Origin: Arabidopsis thaliana
Taxonomy: Eukaryota; Streptophyta; Magnoliopsida; Brassicales; Brassicaceae
DNA length: 64,000 nt
Direction of reading: 5' to 3'
NCBI RefSeq assembly: GCF_000001735.4
Contig: NC_003074.8
Span: 16,251,261-16,315,260, forward strand
Shown here piece by piece: positions 33,345-46,450 of this stretch (positions are counted from its first letter, which is position 1; each line of letters begins with the position of its first letter). Made by a program: the position numbers and the translations under genes. The notes under the pieces are model-generated. The model searched no databases, was not told the origin of the DNA, and saw only the letters and a program-made list of their open reading frames with translations.

Positions 33345-36300
33345 ATGCCACAAGAATTAATGAGAGGATTAAAGGGTTTGGTGGTGTCGTCCACAAGCAA
33401 TGGAGATTATGAGCTTGCTCAACGAAAAGCTGAAGAAACAGGTTTGTCTCATCATCATCACTGTTTGTTTTTTAAAATTGTTTTTCATAATGAAAATGAA
33501 GATATAAATCAGATAAAGTAAAGAAAAAAGAAGTCGAAGATGGACCATATATATGTTAATAATAGCTTTGTGATTCAAAAACAATTACGTTGGGTTTGAT
33601 TTGAATTTAGAGAAAGTCGTTTAGAAATTTGCTTTATGGAATATGGCTTTCATTATAGGGTTACCCACCACAACCGCAAAACTATTATTACTTTTATGTT
33701 TGGTATGGTGGATATACAATTCAAATTTTCTATAATCTCCCAAATCTTTTTTCTATAACACAACTATTACTTTTAAATTGAAAAAACATATTTTTGTAAA
33801 GCTTGTTTAAGTAGATTTTATGTCATAATTAAAGAAATAACCTTGATGACAAGATGGTAAATAGGAAAGAGGGTGATTTTGTGAGGATTGACAAAAAAGC
33901 GCATTTGCCACTATAGCGAAATGTCATTAACTCTTGCTAATTCGAGGACTCAAAGAGTAATTATCCAAAAATAGTGTTTACATAGAGAAAATTTAAAAGC
34001 AAAATTCTACTAATTCAGATGGTCAAACGGTAACCAGCTAAAAAGTAAAATTTTTTAAACCAACAAAACTATTATTATTATTTTTTGTCAATAGTTTTTA
34101 TTTAGAGATCAAAAGAGTCAATCTTAATAAATATTCTTTACATAAGTGATATAAAGCAGTTCGGTACGAATTTTTAGTGCCAAATTGTCCGTTTTAACAT
34201 TTGCATTACGAATTTTTTTTGAATTTTTCCTTATTGTTTTGAAAATTCTCTAAATACACTGAAAACAAAATTTGTTTATTTAATAAAATAATCATAAGTA
34301 ATTTACTTAAAAAATGTAAGATTATCTAAGTATATATTCCCTAAAGCAATTAGTGTATTTTAGCCAAAAATATTCCCTTAAGCAACATAAGTTGCCATAA
34401 GATTATATATAAGAACAGTAACAACAATATTTTTTTAAAACCCATTAGGAAAGATATTGGGCTTTGAATCAATATCTGAGCCCAATTTATTTCCGCGTTA
34501 AGTTTTCCGTTATTAATAATACGTTTCTCGAGAAACATGTATTTTGAATTTTTGATTTTGGGTTTATGTGAATTGTCAAATTTCGTTAGCTCTGAGAAGA
34601 TACCAAGCGGTGGCATGGCTGAGACAGATGGACCAAGGCGCGATGGAGACACTCCCGGAAAAACCGTCGGAAGACGAGTTCTCCCTCGCCCTCCGCAACG
34701 GCCTCATTCTCTGCAACGTCCTCAACAAAGTCAATCCCGGTTCTGTTCTCAAGGTCCAATTTCTAATCCTTCTATATTCTTCTAGTCTAATGCAATGAAC
34801 TAGGGTTTAATTTCTACTTTCCGATGAGATTAAGAGTTTTTTTTGTTGTTGTTGTGATTGATTCAACTTTGTTTTTTTGTTGTTGTTGTGATTAATCTTC
34901 TACAATTTCGAGTAATTTCTGAATTACTTGTGATTTTGATTGTTGAATAAGGTGGTGGAGAATCCGATTACGCCAGCTATTCAGTACGCGGATGGAGCGG
35001 CGCAATCGGCAATTCAATATTTTGAGAACATGAGGAACTTTCTTAAAGCTGTAGAGGATATGCAGCTTTTAACATTTGGAGCTTCTGATCTCGAGAAGGT
35101 TCTATTTCAATATCACATTATGTAGTTGTTTACTTTATCTTTTGGCATATGCATATGTTATGTTCGATGAAATTCCCCAGAGAATGATAATATGATGAAT
35201 GATGCATTTCGTAAGTTGTTTAGGATATGAAAGATTGTTTTTTTTTGGCTTCTGTTTTTGCAGGGAGGATCGTCGAACAAAGTAGTAGATTGTATTTTGT
35301 GTTTGAAAGGTTTTTACGAGTGGAAACAAGCGGGTGGAGTTGGAGTATGGAGGTATGGAGGGACTGTGAGGATAGTATCATTCAATCGAAAAGGCAGTTC
35401 TCCGCCGCAGTATGGGATTGGTAGTGAAAGTACTACCGATGAGTCTGTTTCTTTGGATGAATCTGAGTCTTCTCAGTATGACCAGCTTTTGGATTTTCTT
35501 CATCTTTCTAATGAGATCTCAGCTGAGGAATCTGAAACTGCAATCTCCTTGGCTTTTCTTTTTGATCATTTCGCGCTTCAGCTTCTACATGGTTACCTTA
35601 AGGAGAGTGATGGGATCAATGATATGCCTTTAAATGAAATGGTAGGTAAGACATGTTTGAGTTATGTTTGATTGCTCTGTAAGTTACGCAATGTGAAAAC
35701 CTTAACTCCTGTTGAATCAACCATTTAAAGACTCGAATAATATATCGTGTTTCACCTTCTCAGTTTTTGGTTACTTTTATAGGTGATTGATACATTGCTG
35801 AACAGGGTAGTTAAGGATTTCTCTGCAATACTAGTTTCTCAGGGAGCTCAGGTACTACTTACTCTGCATACTCTTCATGGAATTCTTTTCGAATGGTGAG
35901 ACATTTCTCCAGGGTTTACAATTATTTTTTGGTATCTATTTGCAGCTGGGTTCGTTTCTAAGGAAAATACTGAAATGTGATAACGGGGATCTGTCAAGAT
36001 CAGAGTTTCTAGCAGCAGTCTTCAGATACCTTCAGCACAGAAAAGATTTGGTGTCAAAGGAGTTTTCAAAGTTTTGTAAATGTGGCGGAAAGCTTGAGTT
36101 TAGTAGACTAAACGCCCGCGAATTTTCTCCGGGTCATGTAGAAGCTATTGGTCTTCAACAGAAAGAGCTGGAGGTCAGAATTTACATTTCTCTTCCAATA
36201 CTTTCTCTTGCTTTCGAACTTTCTCATTTGGTCAATTCGTAAATGAAAGCTGTGTAAGAATCTTGAATTTACGGAATGGATTTCTTGCTTTGATGAACTC

Positions 36301-39300
36301 ATGTAGGAAGTTAAATCAAATTTTGTGGAAACAAGAAGCCAAGTTAAACAAATGCAGTCAGAATGGCAGAAAGAGCTTCAGAGGATAGGTAATGAATCTT
36401 CTTATACCCAAATTTTCTCTTCTCGGTAATTAGAGATTACATGATCAATCTCTATCATCCTCTATGGCAGTCCATCACGTTAAGGCCATGGAAGTTACAT
36501 CTTCTTCTTACCACAAGGTTCTGGAGGAAAATCGCTTACTTTACAATGAGGTTCAAGATCTCAAAGGTACCACGACCTACTACATCCTTGCATAGTTGCA
36601 TTTGAGTTTTAGTATTTTGTAGTGTATCAACTTCTGTTTTCGTTGTACTGTAGGCACCATTAGAGTTTACTGCAGAGTCAGACCTTTCTTCCAAGAACAA
36701 AAAGATATGCAATCAACTGTGGATTATATTGGAGAAAATGGTAATATTATCATTAACAATCCTTTCAAGCAGGAGAAAGATGCACGGAAAATATTTTCCT
36801 TCAACAAAGTATTTGGACAGACTGTCTCACAAGGTATGTTTTGTTATTCCATCGATGTCCATCTCCAAGTGCATTCAAATTTTCAAAGATATTTTGAGAC
36901 TTTTGTTATATATGACTTAGCTTTGAATTGGTTGGTTTTGCACCACCTAACTATTTTCATGATGCTTAATTTCTTGTCTATTGATATTTGGTTGTTTACT
37001 TACCAGAGCAAATCTACATTGACACTCAACCGGTAATAAGGTCCGTCCTCGACGGATTCAATGTTTGTATCTTCGCGTATGGGCAAACCGGTTCAGGGAA
37101 AACGTATACGATGGTATGACCATTTCTATTTGCTTGCATGGTGACTCCCATAAACCGTCAGACATTGTTATTTCTTACTCTGCCTTTGACATTGGTTTGT
37201 CTCTGTTTTGCCTTACAGAGTGGGCCAGATCTGATGACGGAGACAACTTGGGGCGTGAACTACCGAGCTCTACGCGATCTCTTCCAGCTTTCAAATGCAA
37301 GAACACATGTGGTGACTTATGAAATTGGAGTCCAAATGATCGAAATATATAATGAACAAGTTAGAGATCTACTAGTCAGTGATGGTTCCTCCAGAAGATA
37401 TCCTTTCATATACTTTATAGTGTTGAAATATTTACATATTCTTCTCGAGTGTTTCCTCTGAGAATCCCGTAATCCTTGACCAGTTTCTCACATTAGACAT
37501 ACGCAATAATTCTCAACTCAATGGCCTTAATGTACCCGATGCAAACTTGATTCCAGTTTCTAATACTCGAGATGTCCTTGATTTGATGAGGATTGGCCAA
37601 AAGAATCGTGCTGTGGGTGCCACTGCTTTGAATGAGAGGAGCAGCCGTTCTCATAGGTAAATCTTTGTTTATACCAGTGCTTAATTCAAGCTTTAAAATT
37701 TTCCTATGATCATATAATAGTCGTTGAATGCTGTGTGTTCTACTGCAGTGTATTAACTGTTCACGTCCAAGGAAAAGAATTGGCCTCAGGATCCATTTTA
37801 AGAGGCTGCCTTCATTTAGTGGATTTGGCTGGAAGTGAAAGAGTAGAAAAATCCGAAGCTGTAGGCGAGAGACTCAAAGAAGCTCAACACATAAACAAAT
37901 CGTTGTCTGCATTAGGAGATGTCATTTATGCACTTGCACAAAAGAGTTCCCACGTTCCCTACAGAAATAGCAAGCTTACACAAGTTCTGCAGGACTCCTT
38001 AGGTAAACGAACACAAAAACTAAGTTTTGCAAGCCATTTTATTTCCCCGTGCTTTGTTGTAGCTTCATCTCTCATCTATGAAACTATGTGCAGGTGGACA
38101 AGCAAAAACTTTAATGTTTGTACATATTAATCCTGAAGTTAATGCGGTAGGGGAGACTATCAGCACCCTTAAGTTTGCCCAAAGGGTTGCATCCATTGAG
38201 CTTGGAGCAGCTCGATCAAACAAGGAAACCGGTGAAATTCGAGATCTTAAGGATGAGGTACATATGGCATCAGTTTCATTTTCGTTGTGCAAATCTTAAT
38301 AAATATGTTGTAACAATCTTTCTTCCACATATTTAGATATCCAGCCTTAAATCGGCCATGGAGAAGAAGGAAGCAGAGCTGGAACAATTGCGATCAGGTA
38401 GCATTCGGAACACAACTGAATGTCAGAGAGCAAGAGCAGTTTCTCCTTTCCATCTCCCAAGAACTGGTAACGGTGCTGGAACAAAGGCTGAGGCAAGTCC
38501 ACAGCCAAACGACGGTACCAGAAGCTACGAGGTAAATCACTCAGAGACTAGATTTTTCTTTTTTATTGATCTGTTGGTAAAAGAGACTTTTATCTAATCA
38601 GTTTGGTGAATGCCATTTGCAGACCAGAAGTTGCTCAACTGGCAAGCAGAGAAAGTCAGGGTTTCCGTCTGCACTGAGAAATAGAGAAGCAAGCCCGAGG
38701 ATGCCGAATCTAGCAGAAGAGAGGTTAAATCCGAGTCCAAGTAGGAGATCACTATCCACAGACAGAGCATCAACCATCAAAAGTAGGAATAAGCCCGACG
38801 TTACCCAAAACCTTCCGGTTTCAAGAACACCTTTTCCAGCTAGAGTACCAGTAGTCAAATCCTTTTCAACTGTTCCATTGAACCCATCAGCAGAAAATAA
38901 CCACAGGCTTCACACTGATAACTCTTCAGAGGCATTTCAAAATCATCAGAAGTTAAGCGCTCGAAAGCTCTTCCCTGAGATCGAGGAGGAACACATAAGG
39001 CATGCACTACACATACGTCAAGGTGGTGTTAAGAAGACCAGAGCCGAGAGCAGTAAAGCCAAGGCAAAGCAACCATCACCAGCTAGGTTTCAGAAACTCG
39101 ATGTTGGGATCAGTTTGCGTTCTGATGCAGATTCTGAAGCAAAGGTAGGAAATTATCAGACCCAAAAGGGGAACAACAACCACAATGTGATACACTCAAG
39201 ATTCCAAAACTTCGACGTGGGTATCAGCCTATTCTCTGACCTTTGTGCCGGTGACAAATCAGATTCAACACTCAAGAGTGATTCCTCAGAGACAGACAAC

Positions 39301-39592
39301 GAACCACCCTCGAAATCTAAGAATGCCCAAAGAAACTCGTCCAAAAACTCCCTCAACCACAAACTAAGGTTACTATAAAACTCCACAAGATCGTTCACTA
39401 TGTATAACCAAACACTTGTTAACTTCATTATATATACCGCGCAGGACGATCTATGCTCATGAGGACACTTCACTCGTGGACGACAAGCCTTCTAATGGTA
39501 CAGCCCATATCAAAGAAGGTAATAATAATATATCTATGCCTGAGTTCAGGAGAAGTCGTTCAACACATCATGCAAGGTTCATGGTACCATAG
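33345..39592 (+). CDS. KP1: Kinesin-14 with calponin-homology domain (KP1)
   Basis: I reconstructed 17 coding exons: 33345-33441, 34590-34753, 34952-35098, 35264-35641, 35783-35851, 35946-36173, 36307-36388, 36471-36566, 36654-36833, 37007-37113, 37219-37397, 37492-37656, 37749-38002, 38094-38257, 38337-38531, 38623-39368 and 39445-39592. They join in frame to 1132 residues. Residues 37-160 form a calponin-homology domain (actin binding), 340-420 a coiled coil, and about 421-770 the motor, with [10 protein letters not shown], the P-loop GQTGSGKT (506-513), switch I NERSSRSH (623-630) and switch II DLAGSE (656-661). The Ser-rich tail is poorly ordered. The neck just before the motor marks a kinesin-14, a minus-end family. 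I recall KP1 (AT3G44730) as mitochondria-associated through VDAC3 and 1087 residues long; that form starts at Met46 of this model. Intron 11 is U12-type AT-AC. Confidence 0.95.
37398..37491 (+). other. U12-type AT-AC intron in KP1
   Basis: The intron starts ATATCCTTT, the exact U12 donor consensus, and ends TTTCTCAC. A branch-point TCCTTGAC lies at 37473-37480, its branch A 12 bases before the end, the short distance U12 introns need. Using these ends restores R-R-L-D-I-R across the junction; no GT-AG pair does so as well. Confidence 0.93.
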
Positions 39593-40127
39593 AAACATAT
39601 CCAAGACTACAAAATATTTATCTCACACATCCGTCACACATCATATCCTTTGTACATTTTGAAGTTGGGTTTTCTGGATCTTTTCATGTTCTTTTACTCC
39701 AGAGTTTGTGACTGAGATTGAACCGTTTATCATAAAGAACGAGTGTCCCATGTCGCAAAAGTTATATTTATTCTTCTTGAGGTTCTTCTTTACCCTCTAA
39801 ATTGTTCATTTAAATTGCCCTACTCGTCATCGAAGCAAATCTAACAGAGACAACAAATAGCTGAAGATCTGTTCCATGCCCAACCCTACGTTTGATACAC
39901 TAGTATTTGCACATTCTTAACAAGTTTGAAAGATTTATTCAATCAACATTTTTTCTCTAATTAAAAACAAAAATATTGGTTTCTTGGAGCTGTTTTGTCA
40001 CATAGGACTCATATACAATACAAATATATCTAAGTAACATCAACACAAAACATACACTTTTTTTTTGGGGGCAAAACATACACATACATATATGTATGCA
40101 AATTAATCAAAATGATAACAATTAATG
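39593..40127. other. Convergent 3' spacer between KP1 and PSK3
   Basis: 535 bases hold the 3' ends of two convergent genes. I see no gene here; polyadenylation signals for both are probably included. Confidence 0.5.
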
Positions 40128-40858
40128 TCAATGCTTATGGTGCTGTGTGTAAATATAGTCTAAGTGAGATTCCGTCATCATCCTTCTCCTCAAACATTCT
40201 TCATCTCCTTCTCCACAATATTCCATCCCCATCAATTTCTGTTTTTACAAAGACAAAAAGGTTAAAATATTGATCTCTGATTCTGCATATAAATTTACTA
40301 AACTACTTTGAGTTTCCTTAACCCTTTTTTTTTTTTGTCAACTCCCTAACCCTATTCAATTATGAGATACTTATTACTACAATTAGGAAGAAATAAAAAT
40401 ACACCATTGAGTTGAGTTTCTCATATCTTTTTTTTGTAATTATTAAAAGTGAGTTGAATTCTTTCAAGTTCAAATTTCAATTTAGAAAAGTAGAACATTA
40501 CTCTGAAATATCATTAAGAAATTAACTTTGAAAATGTTAATTGGTATGCATCTGATAGCATATTTTAGGAAAATAAAATAAGCAAATTGTTTATTTATCT
40601 TAGGGAAAAATTTAGATGAACTTACATTAACTGAGTCCTCTTCCACTGATGTAGCTGAAACTAATGGATTTATCTCTTGATCTTCTTTTCCTGATTACAT
40701 ATAAAGATTTAGAGTTGAAGGAAGATGATTTTGGTTATTGATAATATTAATTTTAAGAAACTAATCATTACTGTATTCAACAACATACCTCTTCGAATTG
40801 CAGATGAACTTGTTGATAAAATGAGGAAGAGAACTGCCAGGCACAAGCTTTGCTTCAT
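40128..40858 (-). CDS. PSK3: Phytosulfokine precursor (PSK3)
   Basis: Three minus-strand exons: 40858-40789, 40690-40626 and 40238-40128, giving 81 residues. The first 20 form a signal peptide ([16 protein letters not shown]). The middle is acidic, and the C-terminal part has the family's conserved [14 protein letters not shown] followed by [17 protein letters not shown] (residues 73-77) is the mature pentapeptide; the Asp before it favours tyrosine sulfation by TPST, and subtilases release it. Sulfated PSK is sensed at the cell surface by PSKR1 and PSKR2 and promotes cell growth and tempers immunity. Because all exons are short, no long open frame marks the gene. It is convergent with KP1. 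I recall it as AT3G44735. Confidence 0.96.
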
Positions 40859-42234
40859 GTTCTTGGTTGAGAGAGAGAGAGAGAAAAAAAGTGAGAAGTT
40901 TGTGATAGACAGATACTGAATATAAATACACAGAGTCGATCTGAGATTCCATTTTTTAATTATTATCTAAAAAAAATTCTTAGTTTGGTCAAGTTTTTGT
41001 TTTCTTTGTTCACATCAATATGTCAAATTTAACTTGAATCCAGCTAATAGATAATAGACTACATTAGCTCAAACTAATATGGTACATTAACAAATATCAA
41101 ATGCAAATAATGACATGAATCATTACCTCAGTAATGATTAAGTGTATATAAATCACATAGTTGATTAGTAGAATACTTTTTATTATGAGTTTATCAAAAA
41201 ATATGAAGGGAGACAAGGAAATCTTTTAGTAATTCGGGGGAGAGCAAAGTTTCGCTAAATAATTGAGAAAGTGTGGTCCAACCAAAGTCTTAGACATATA
41301 CTAATGCTAAAGTCTTGCCTGTTTTGTCAGAGTTTTTCAACCTAAGTCAACTCTTCCGACATAATTTGACAGCTGTTTTCCCATATCCCCATTTTCTGTT
41401 TCTCTTCTTCTTTTTTTTCATTTGTTTTCTATATTTTTTCATATTCATATTTGTATTCAGTTTTTTCGTTTCTAATATCTCATCTAAACATGTTTTTGAT
41501 AATCATCCATCTATATTTATTTTCTAAACATAATTTCATGTAATAGTATTAGTAATACTCTGAACTAAAATGTTCACTTTAATTTGTTTTTGTTTTTTTT
41601 GTTTTTTGTTCAACTGTTTCTTTAATATTATTGTTTTGTATTTGTTATCGTTTTATATGATTATATCACATTTGTTATCACTTAATCTGGAGATCTTTTA
41701 GATGATGAACACCACAATTACATATTTACAAAGCAGAATATTTTTTTCTCGTTCATTTTTTTTTTGTAGATCATATGTAGTGTAGCCATATATTATGTTT
41801 TGTATTTTAATAAATTGGAATAAAATGGTGGAACGTTGGCAGGTAATTAGTAGCATTGAATAAGAAATTAAAAAACCATAACAAACAACTATATATATTT
41901 TGGAAAGATAACAAAAGTTGTGGACGAAACTGCGTAACACATGTAAGCAAAACCTACGTATGTGGCAACACCACTTCTGTCCCTTAATGCTATAGTCACT
42001 ATCCCTCTTTACACCTTTTATTTTGTTTTTATGTCGATGTCATACCATTACCAAACATTTCTTAAAATAAAATAATTATAGATATGCAAAATAATAAAGA
42101 TGACATCTAAAACAATAAGTACAGTTTGATGACAAAAACAATGAGATCGAAAGAAAAACATATGCAACAAGTTTTGATTGGTAACACAAAAAGTATACCA
42201 TTTTGATTGGCCAGACTATAACATTCCATCCGAG
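40859..42234. other. PSK3 promoter and AT-rich spacer
   Basis: On the minus strand a GA-rich run near 40866-40890 (GAGAGAGAG in the plus reading) lies just upstream of the ATG and is probably 5'UTR; TATATTCAGTAT follows. Pyrimidine-rich sequence occupies 41395-41530. I see no gene. Confidence 0.5.
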
Positions 42235-42854
42235 ATCTAGGTGAGAATGAGGTCTTAGTGGTCATTCGGTTGTACAACCTGTTTTAAAACAAATACTTGA
42301 AATTCTGGATAAACCAAGAACTATATTTCCCAAACTCAGAACCACTGAGTATTACTTTATTAAAAATCTGATTAAGAAGTTTACAACTACCTTAATTGGT
42401 TTTACACAAGATCTAAACTATTTTAGCTTGTCACCTAAGATTTCCTTAACACACACAAGAGACGATTACAAGAACACACTCTTTGATCTCTCTAGAATCC
42501 TAATCAGAGTAAATCTTACCCTCTCACAATGAAAAGCTTTGCACTTGCTTTTCACCACTATTACGACCGAGTCTAAGAAGAACCTTAGCACCTCTATTTA
42601 TATCATCGAGGTCTTTGGTTTTCTAGGTTAGTCTTCAAGATCTTGGATCACTCCAAATCTTCGCGTGAATATCTTCTTTCCAAACCGAACTCATCTTGTT
42701 GTGGTCTCCACGTCATTCGTTCATTTGGCGGTATATCCACGATCATCATCAATTACTTGATCTTCATTTTAGTCTTCTGAAACAGCTTCCAGCTTGTTCC
42801 AGCAAACAACACTCCTTCTGGTTTGTTCTGATAGAGGGTGCACTAACAATACTA
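42235..42854 (-). mobile_element. Probable solo LTR of a copia-type element
   Basis: Read on the minus strand it starts TGTTAGTATTGTTAGTGCACC, contains ATATAAATAGAGG (a TATA box, near 42594-42606 plus) about mid-way, and is richer in GC than its AT-rich surroundings. Size (about 620 bases), TG start and internal TATA fit a copia LTR. No interior, primer site or partner LTR is present. I could not fix the far end or a target-site duplication, so the boundary near 42235 is approximate. Confidence 0.4.
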
Positions 42855-44980
42855 ACACTTTTGAGTTTTGAATAACTTCGGTTAAGGGCACAAAATGGAT
42901 CGGTTATATAAAATGGTAGAAGTTATTTAGCGGATAAAAAAAACGGTAAACGATACTAAAATAGTTACAAGTAGTACGAAGTAATTGAAGGTAACAACGG
43001 TACAACAGTGCATGATTACATGGTCAAATTTCTGTGTGTTTATTTAATTGGTAATTTATATTAATTATAGCTCTCATACGTACAAGTTTTGTGGTCAACT
43101 TGCAGTTTACCAATGTGACCCAAAGTCTTACCCATTGGTCAAATCGAATTACAAACATAGCATGCAAGCACGAGCGTTTCATTTTATTAATAATTCTTAT
43201 CTTGGTTATTTTTATATAGATACTATTAGTTTTTGTTTTGTTAATTTCGAGTTATTGCATTTTTAATATTTGTTGTTTCTTTTGTTATTGCGCACTCTTA
43301 AATGACTTGGAAACTAGACTACAATAATACACATGAAATTTTCTTTTGGTTTTAATAACAATGATAATTTTCTTTTGGCTAAATAAAATTGATAATTAAT
43401 ATTACCATTATCAAAAGTCAAAACTGAAACAAATTGTAGAGTTACGACTTCAGCTTCTATATATAATCTATTTTTTTAATATCAGGCGAGAAATGTACCT
43501 GCACAGGATGATTTAACATGGCCATAACCACTGCATAAGTTGTAATCATGTATTAGATTTTTAAAACACCAATATCTTCTAGTGAATTTTGAAAATGATT
43601 GTGATAACGATGCTGTTTTGTTCCATTATCTTTCAAACATTATAAACCAGTAAGACGAATATAAATATTAGAGTTTCAAGTTATCTATATATAACACACA
43701 CAAAAATGTTTCAGACACTTATAATTGATATAATTAATGTATATGGATTTGTGCACAACAAACAAAAAATGACTTATTCACATGCAAGTTTTTGGGAATT
43801 GCTAACTTTGCAACCACGTATATGTGTACAATTGAAAAGTCACATAGAATGACGACTGCATAGACCTATATTATTAAAAAAATAAAAATTGTCCATTTTG
43901 ATCAAGAATGATGGATCATAATTTGATGTATATATACGTATGATGATTATAAAATCACATATTTTGGGAGACTCACGTACGCCTTGAGGAGACCAAGACC
44001 AACCCTAACCCCAAAGCTTAATCGCTTTAGCAACGACAAGGACAAGACACCACTTACTTCTATGGAATCTTTACCACAATGTGTGTAATAATCTAACAGC
44101 TGAGTAGAATTTGCTCACACTGATACTACATACAAAATCTAATTGTATCAGTCATTCACATGTGAAATAATGTATGATTTAAACGAAAATTATGTGTATA
44201 ATAATTAACGTAACTGAAGATAAAAAATATAAAATAAATATTTGCTTATTTTATGTGTGTTAATTGGAGATAAGAAAAAATTGGTATTTTATTTGAAATC
44301 GTGGTAGAAAATTTCTCAAAAGTCGTACTAATGCCTTGAGTTTTGATCAGTTTTGAGTTTTTTTAGTTTTTTTTTTTCTTTTTCTAATTGTGTGCCATTT
44401 GTAGTGTTTAGGTGTCTTTTATGTGTACATAGTTGTCTATCGATTCATTCAAGTTCCAAACTGCTTTTAGAGAAAAAAAAAAGGGGGGCATTAATTGGGG
44501 ATGTTATCGACATAAGTATGTGTATATGGGATGTGATGAGAGATTTTTCATTGCTGGATGGAGCTCAAATTTGGCATATACTAGAAAACTGAGAGAGTTT
44601 TATTTGGAGGTGGTTTGAGATCATTCGAATGGTTGAATACTTTTTTAGAAAACAGATTACTTTTGCGAAATTTGTTTGAAAACAAATTTGGCATATACTA
44701 GAAAACAGATTTTGAACCTTTTCTCTAGTTTAATCTAATCATGAATTACTTTACAGTTTCTTTTGTGTTTAGAGATTGACACCATATTCTTCTTGATGCT
44801 CACGTTTCTCTTTAGGGTACATACGTAAAACTCTACTTCCCCTTTGGTTTCCAAGATTGCTTTCATCTCCATAGCTTATTGCTCATTCATCGCCTAACAA
44901 AACATTACACGAAGCATGTTGTTTAATGTAAACCAACATCATGAGACAAAGAAATATGTCAGTAAAACAATAGATTTCAG
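42855..44980. other. AT-rich spacer
   Basis: No gene is supported. The open stretch 44353-44592 has no domain and lies in low-complexity sequence. A 24-base exact direct repeat is at 44566-44589 and 44683-44706. Confidence 0.45.
44566..44706 (+). repeat. 24-bp exact direct repeat
   Basis: CAAATTTGGCATATACTAGA plus AAAC occurs at 44566-44589 and again at 44683-44706, 117 bases apart, with partial similarity (TTAGAAAACAGATTA) between. It is a small local duplication. Confidence 0.75.
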
Positions 44981-46450
44981 TCACTCTATATCTAAAGATT
45001 TAACGACATGCTTTTGATTTCCCTTGAATGCAAGAACCAGTTCTTTCTTCACAGGAGTAATCACAAGTTTCTGAAATAACAGAGAACCCATATTAAGAAC
45101 AAGCTATAGAGACAGAGATGAACATGTTGACTTGATTACCTCTACTTCTTTAGGTTCTGGAAATTTCTCTCAGCCACAGAGCAACTTTTCCTACCTACGG
45201 GTTTTGATCATCAATTCTCTAGCTGTCAAACGAAATGAAGAAAATACAAGATAAAAGTAAGTTTCTTACCGAGTGGGCACGTAAGTCGAATGCAGACCTA
45301 TCTGCTATACCAACACATTCAATCCACCCATATGAACTCTCAAATTCAGCATCCAAACAATCTGCAGCATAGCGGGCCATTTCATTTGCAAAATGCTGGC
45401 GGAAACGCAACTGTTCCTTGTCTGTGCCAAGACGGACAAGGAAAAGATACACTCTCGCAATGAAGTAGCCTACAGTTTCTTTGTTCACAGTTCCCTATTC
45501 AAATACAGTTGCAGGCATCAATAAGCAATTAAGAAACAAAAGGTCTGAGGGAGTGCATACTAGAAGTAAGTAGACGCAGATGATTACAGATACTGACCTT
45601 GGCAACAACTTCGCCAAGGCAAAGTTTTTTCGCAGATTGGCCAGACATTTGTTCCTCTCTTGGAAACATAAGGAATTCAAAATTTGCTACATCAGAGAAT
45701 TTCGGATGTGACTTATTCCCAGGATCAACAAAATGCTCAATTTCTGCCAGCGTGAATTCACAAACTCTAAGAAGCCCTTGACGATGAGATATCTGCAAGT
45801 AATATGCGTCACTTATTAAAAGCCAGACATAAAAGAAAGAAAAAAGAGTCCCTGATTGAGATAAACACATCCAATCTATCAAGCAAAGGAATAGAAAATT
45901 AAACGATAATCACCTCATTTCTAAAGGTTGACCAATTTGAGCAGCAGCAAAGGGAAATTTCCTCCCATTGTAGTAATACAAGTCCTTCACAAAAATGCCT
46001 TGTTAGAGTGTTCTTCGTGTCTGGAGCAATAATCCTTAAGCAAGTGGTCCGTCCGCACTGTAACAAGTTCCAGTTTTCTCATTCTTAACCATTAGATCAG
46101 TGAACTGGTCTACATGTCCAGATGCCTTGAGAACAACCTCTGGTGTCACACATGGACAATCCACTTCATACATATTCTCCTTAAGAATGAAATGCTATCT
46201 GAGAACAAACCTAAAACAATCTCTACTCTTCTCTATGAATCATGTCAAATTTGTCTCAATTTCTACTCAAAAGAGAAAGGTGAATGATGTTCCGTACTTA
46301 CTTGACGCCAGAAGCTAAGAACATTGGATTTAACAGCACAATCCTTAATCAAATAGTCCGGCGACGTCACGGTTGATTTTGAAAGAAGGGATATAGAACA
46401 AACGCCGCTCGAGAGTATTAACCACATTTTGTCGAAATCAGCAGCTCCAT
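44981..46450 (-). pseudogene. Broken glycyl-tRNA synthetase copy
   Basis: Six minus-strand exons keep splice sites: about 46450-46312, 46194-45914, 45792-45598, 45494-45270, 45194-45140 and 45070-44981. They read as eukaryotic class II glycyl-tRNA synthetase: VVNTLERRLFYIPSFK, EVDCPCVTPEVVLKASGHVD, RQGLLRVCEFTLAEIEHFVD, REEQMSGQSAKKLCLGE, ESSYGWIECVGIADRSAFDL and the C-terminal KLVITPVKKELVLAFKGNQK. Lesions are many: after AGLFD the frame is lost, after KTGTCY a small shift leads to a stop, a long piece between APDTKN and GIFVKDLYYYNG is deleted, and KFPEPKEVE follows an in-frame stop. The catalytic core motifs in the deleted part are gone. It is a partial duplicate of the cytosolic gene. I recall the locus annotated as AT3G44740, a class II synthetase-like protein. 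Confidence 0.85.

Noticed and set aside
45599-45781. Plus-strand open frame in the synthetase copy
   Set aside because: Antisense shadow of the REEQMSGQSAKKL exon.
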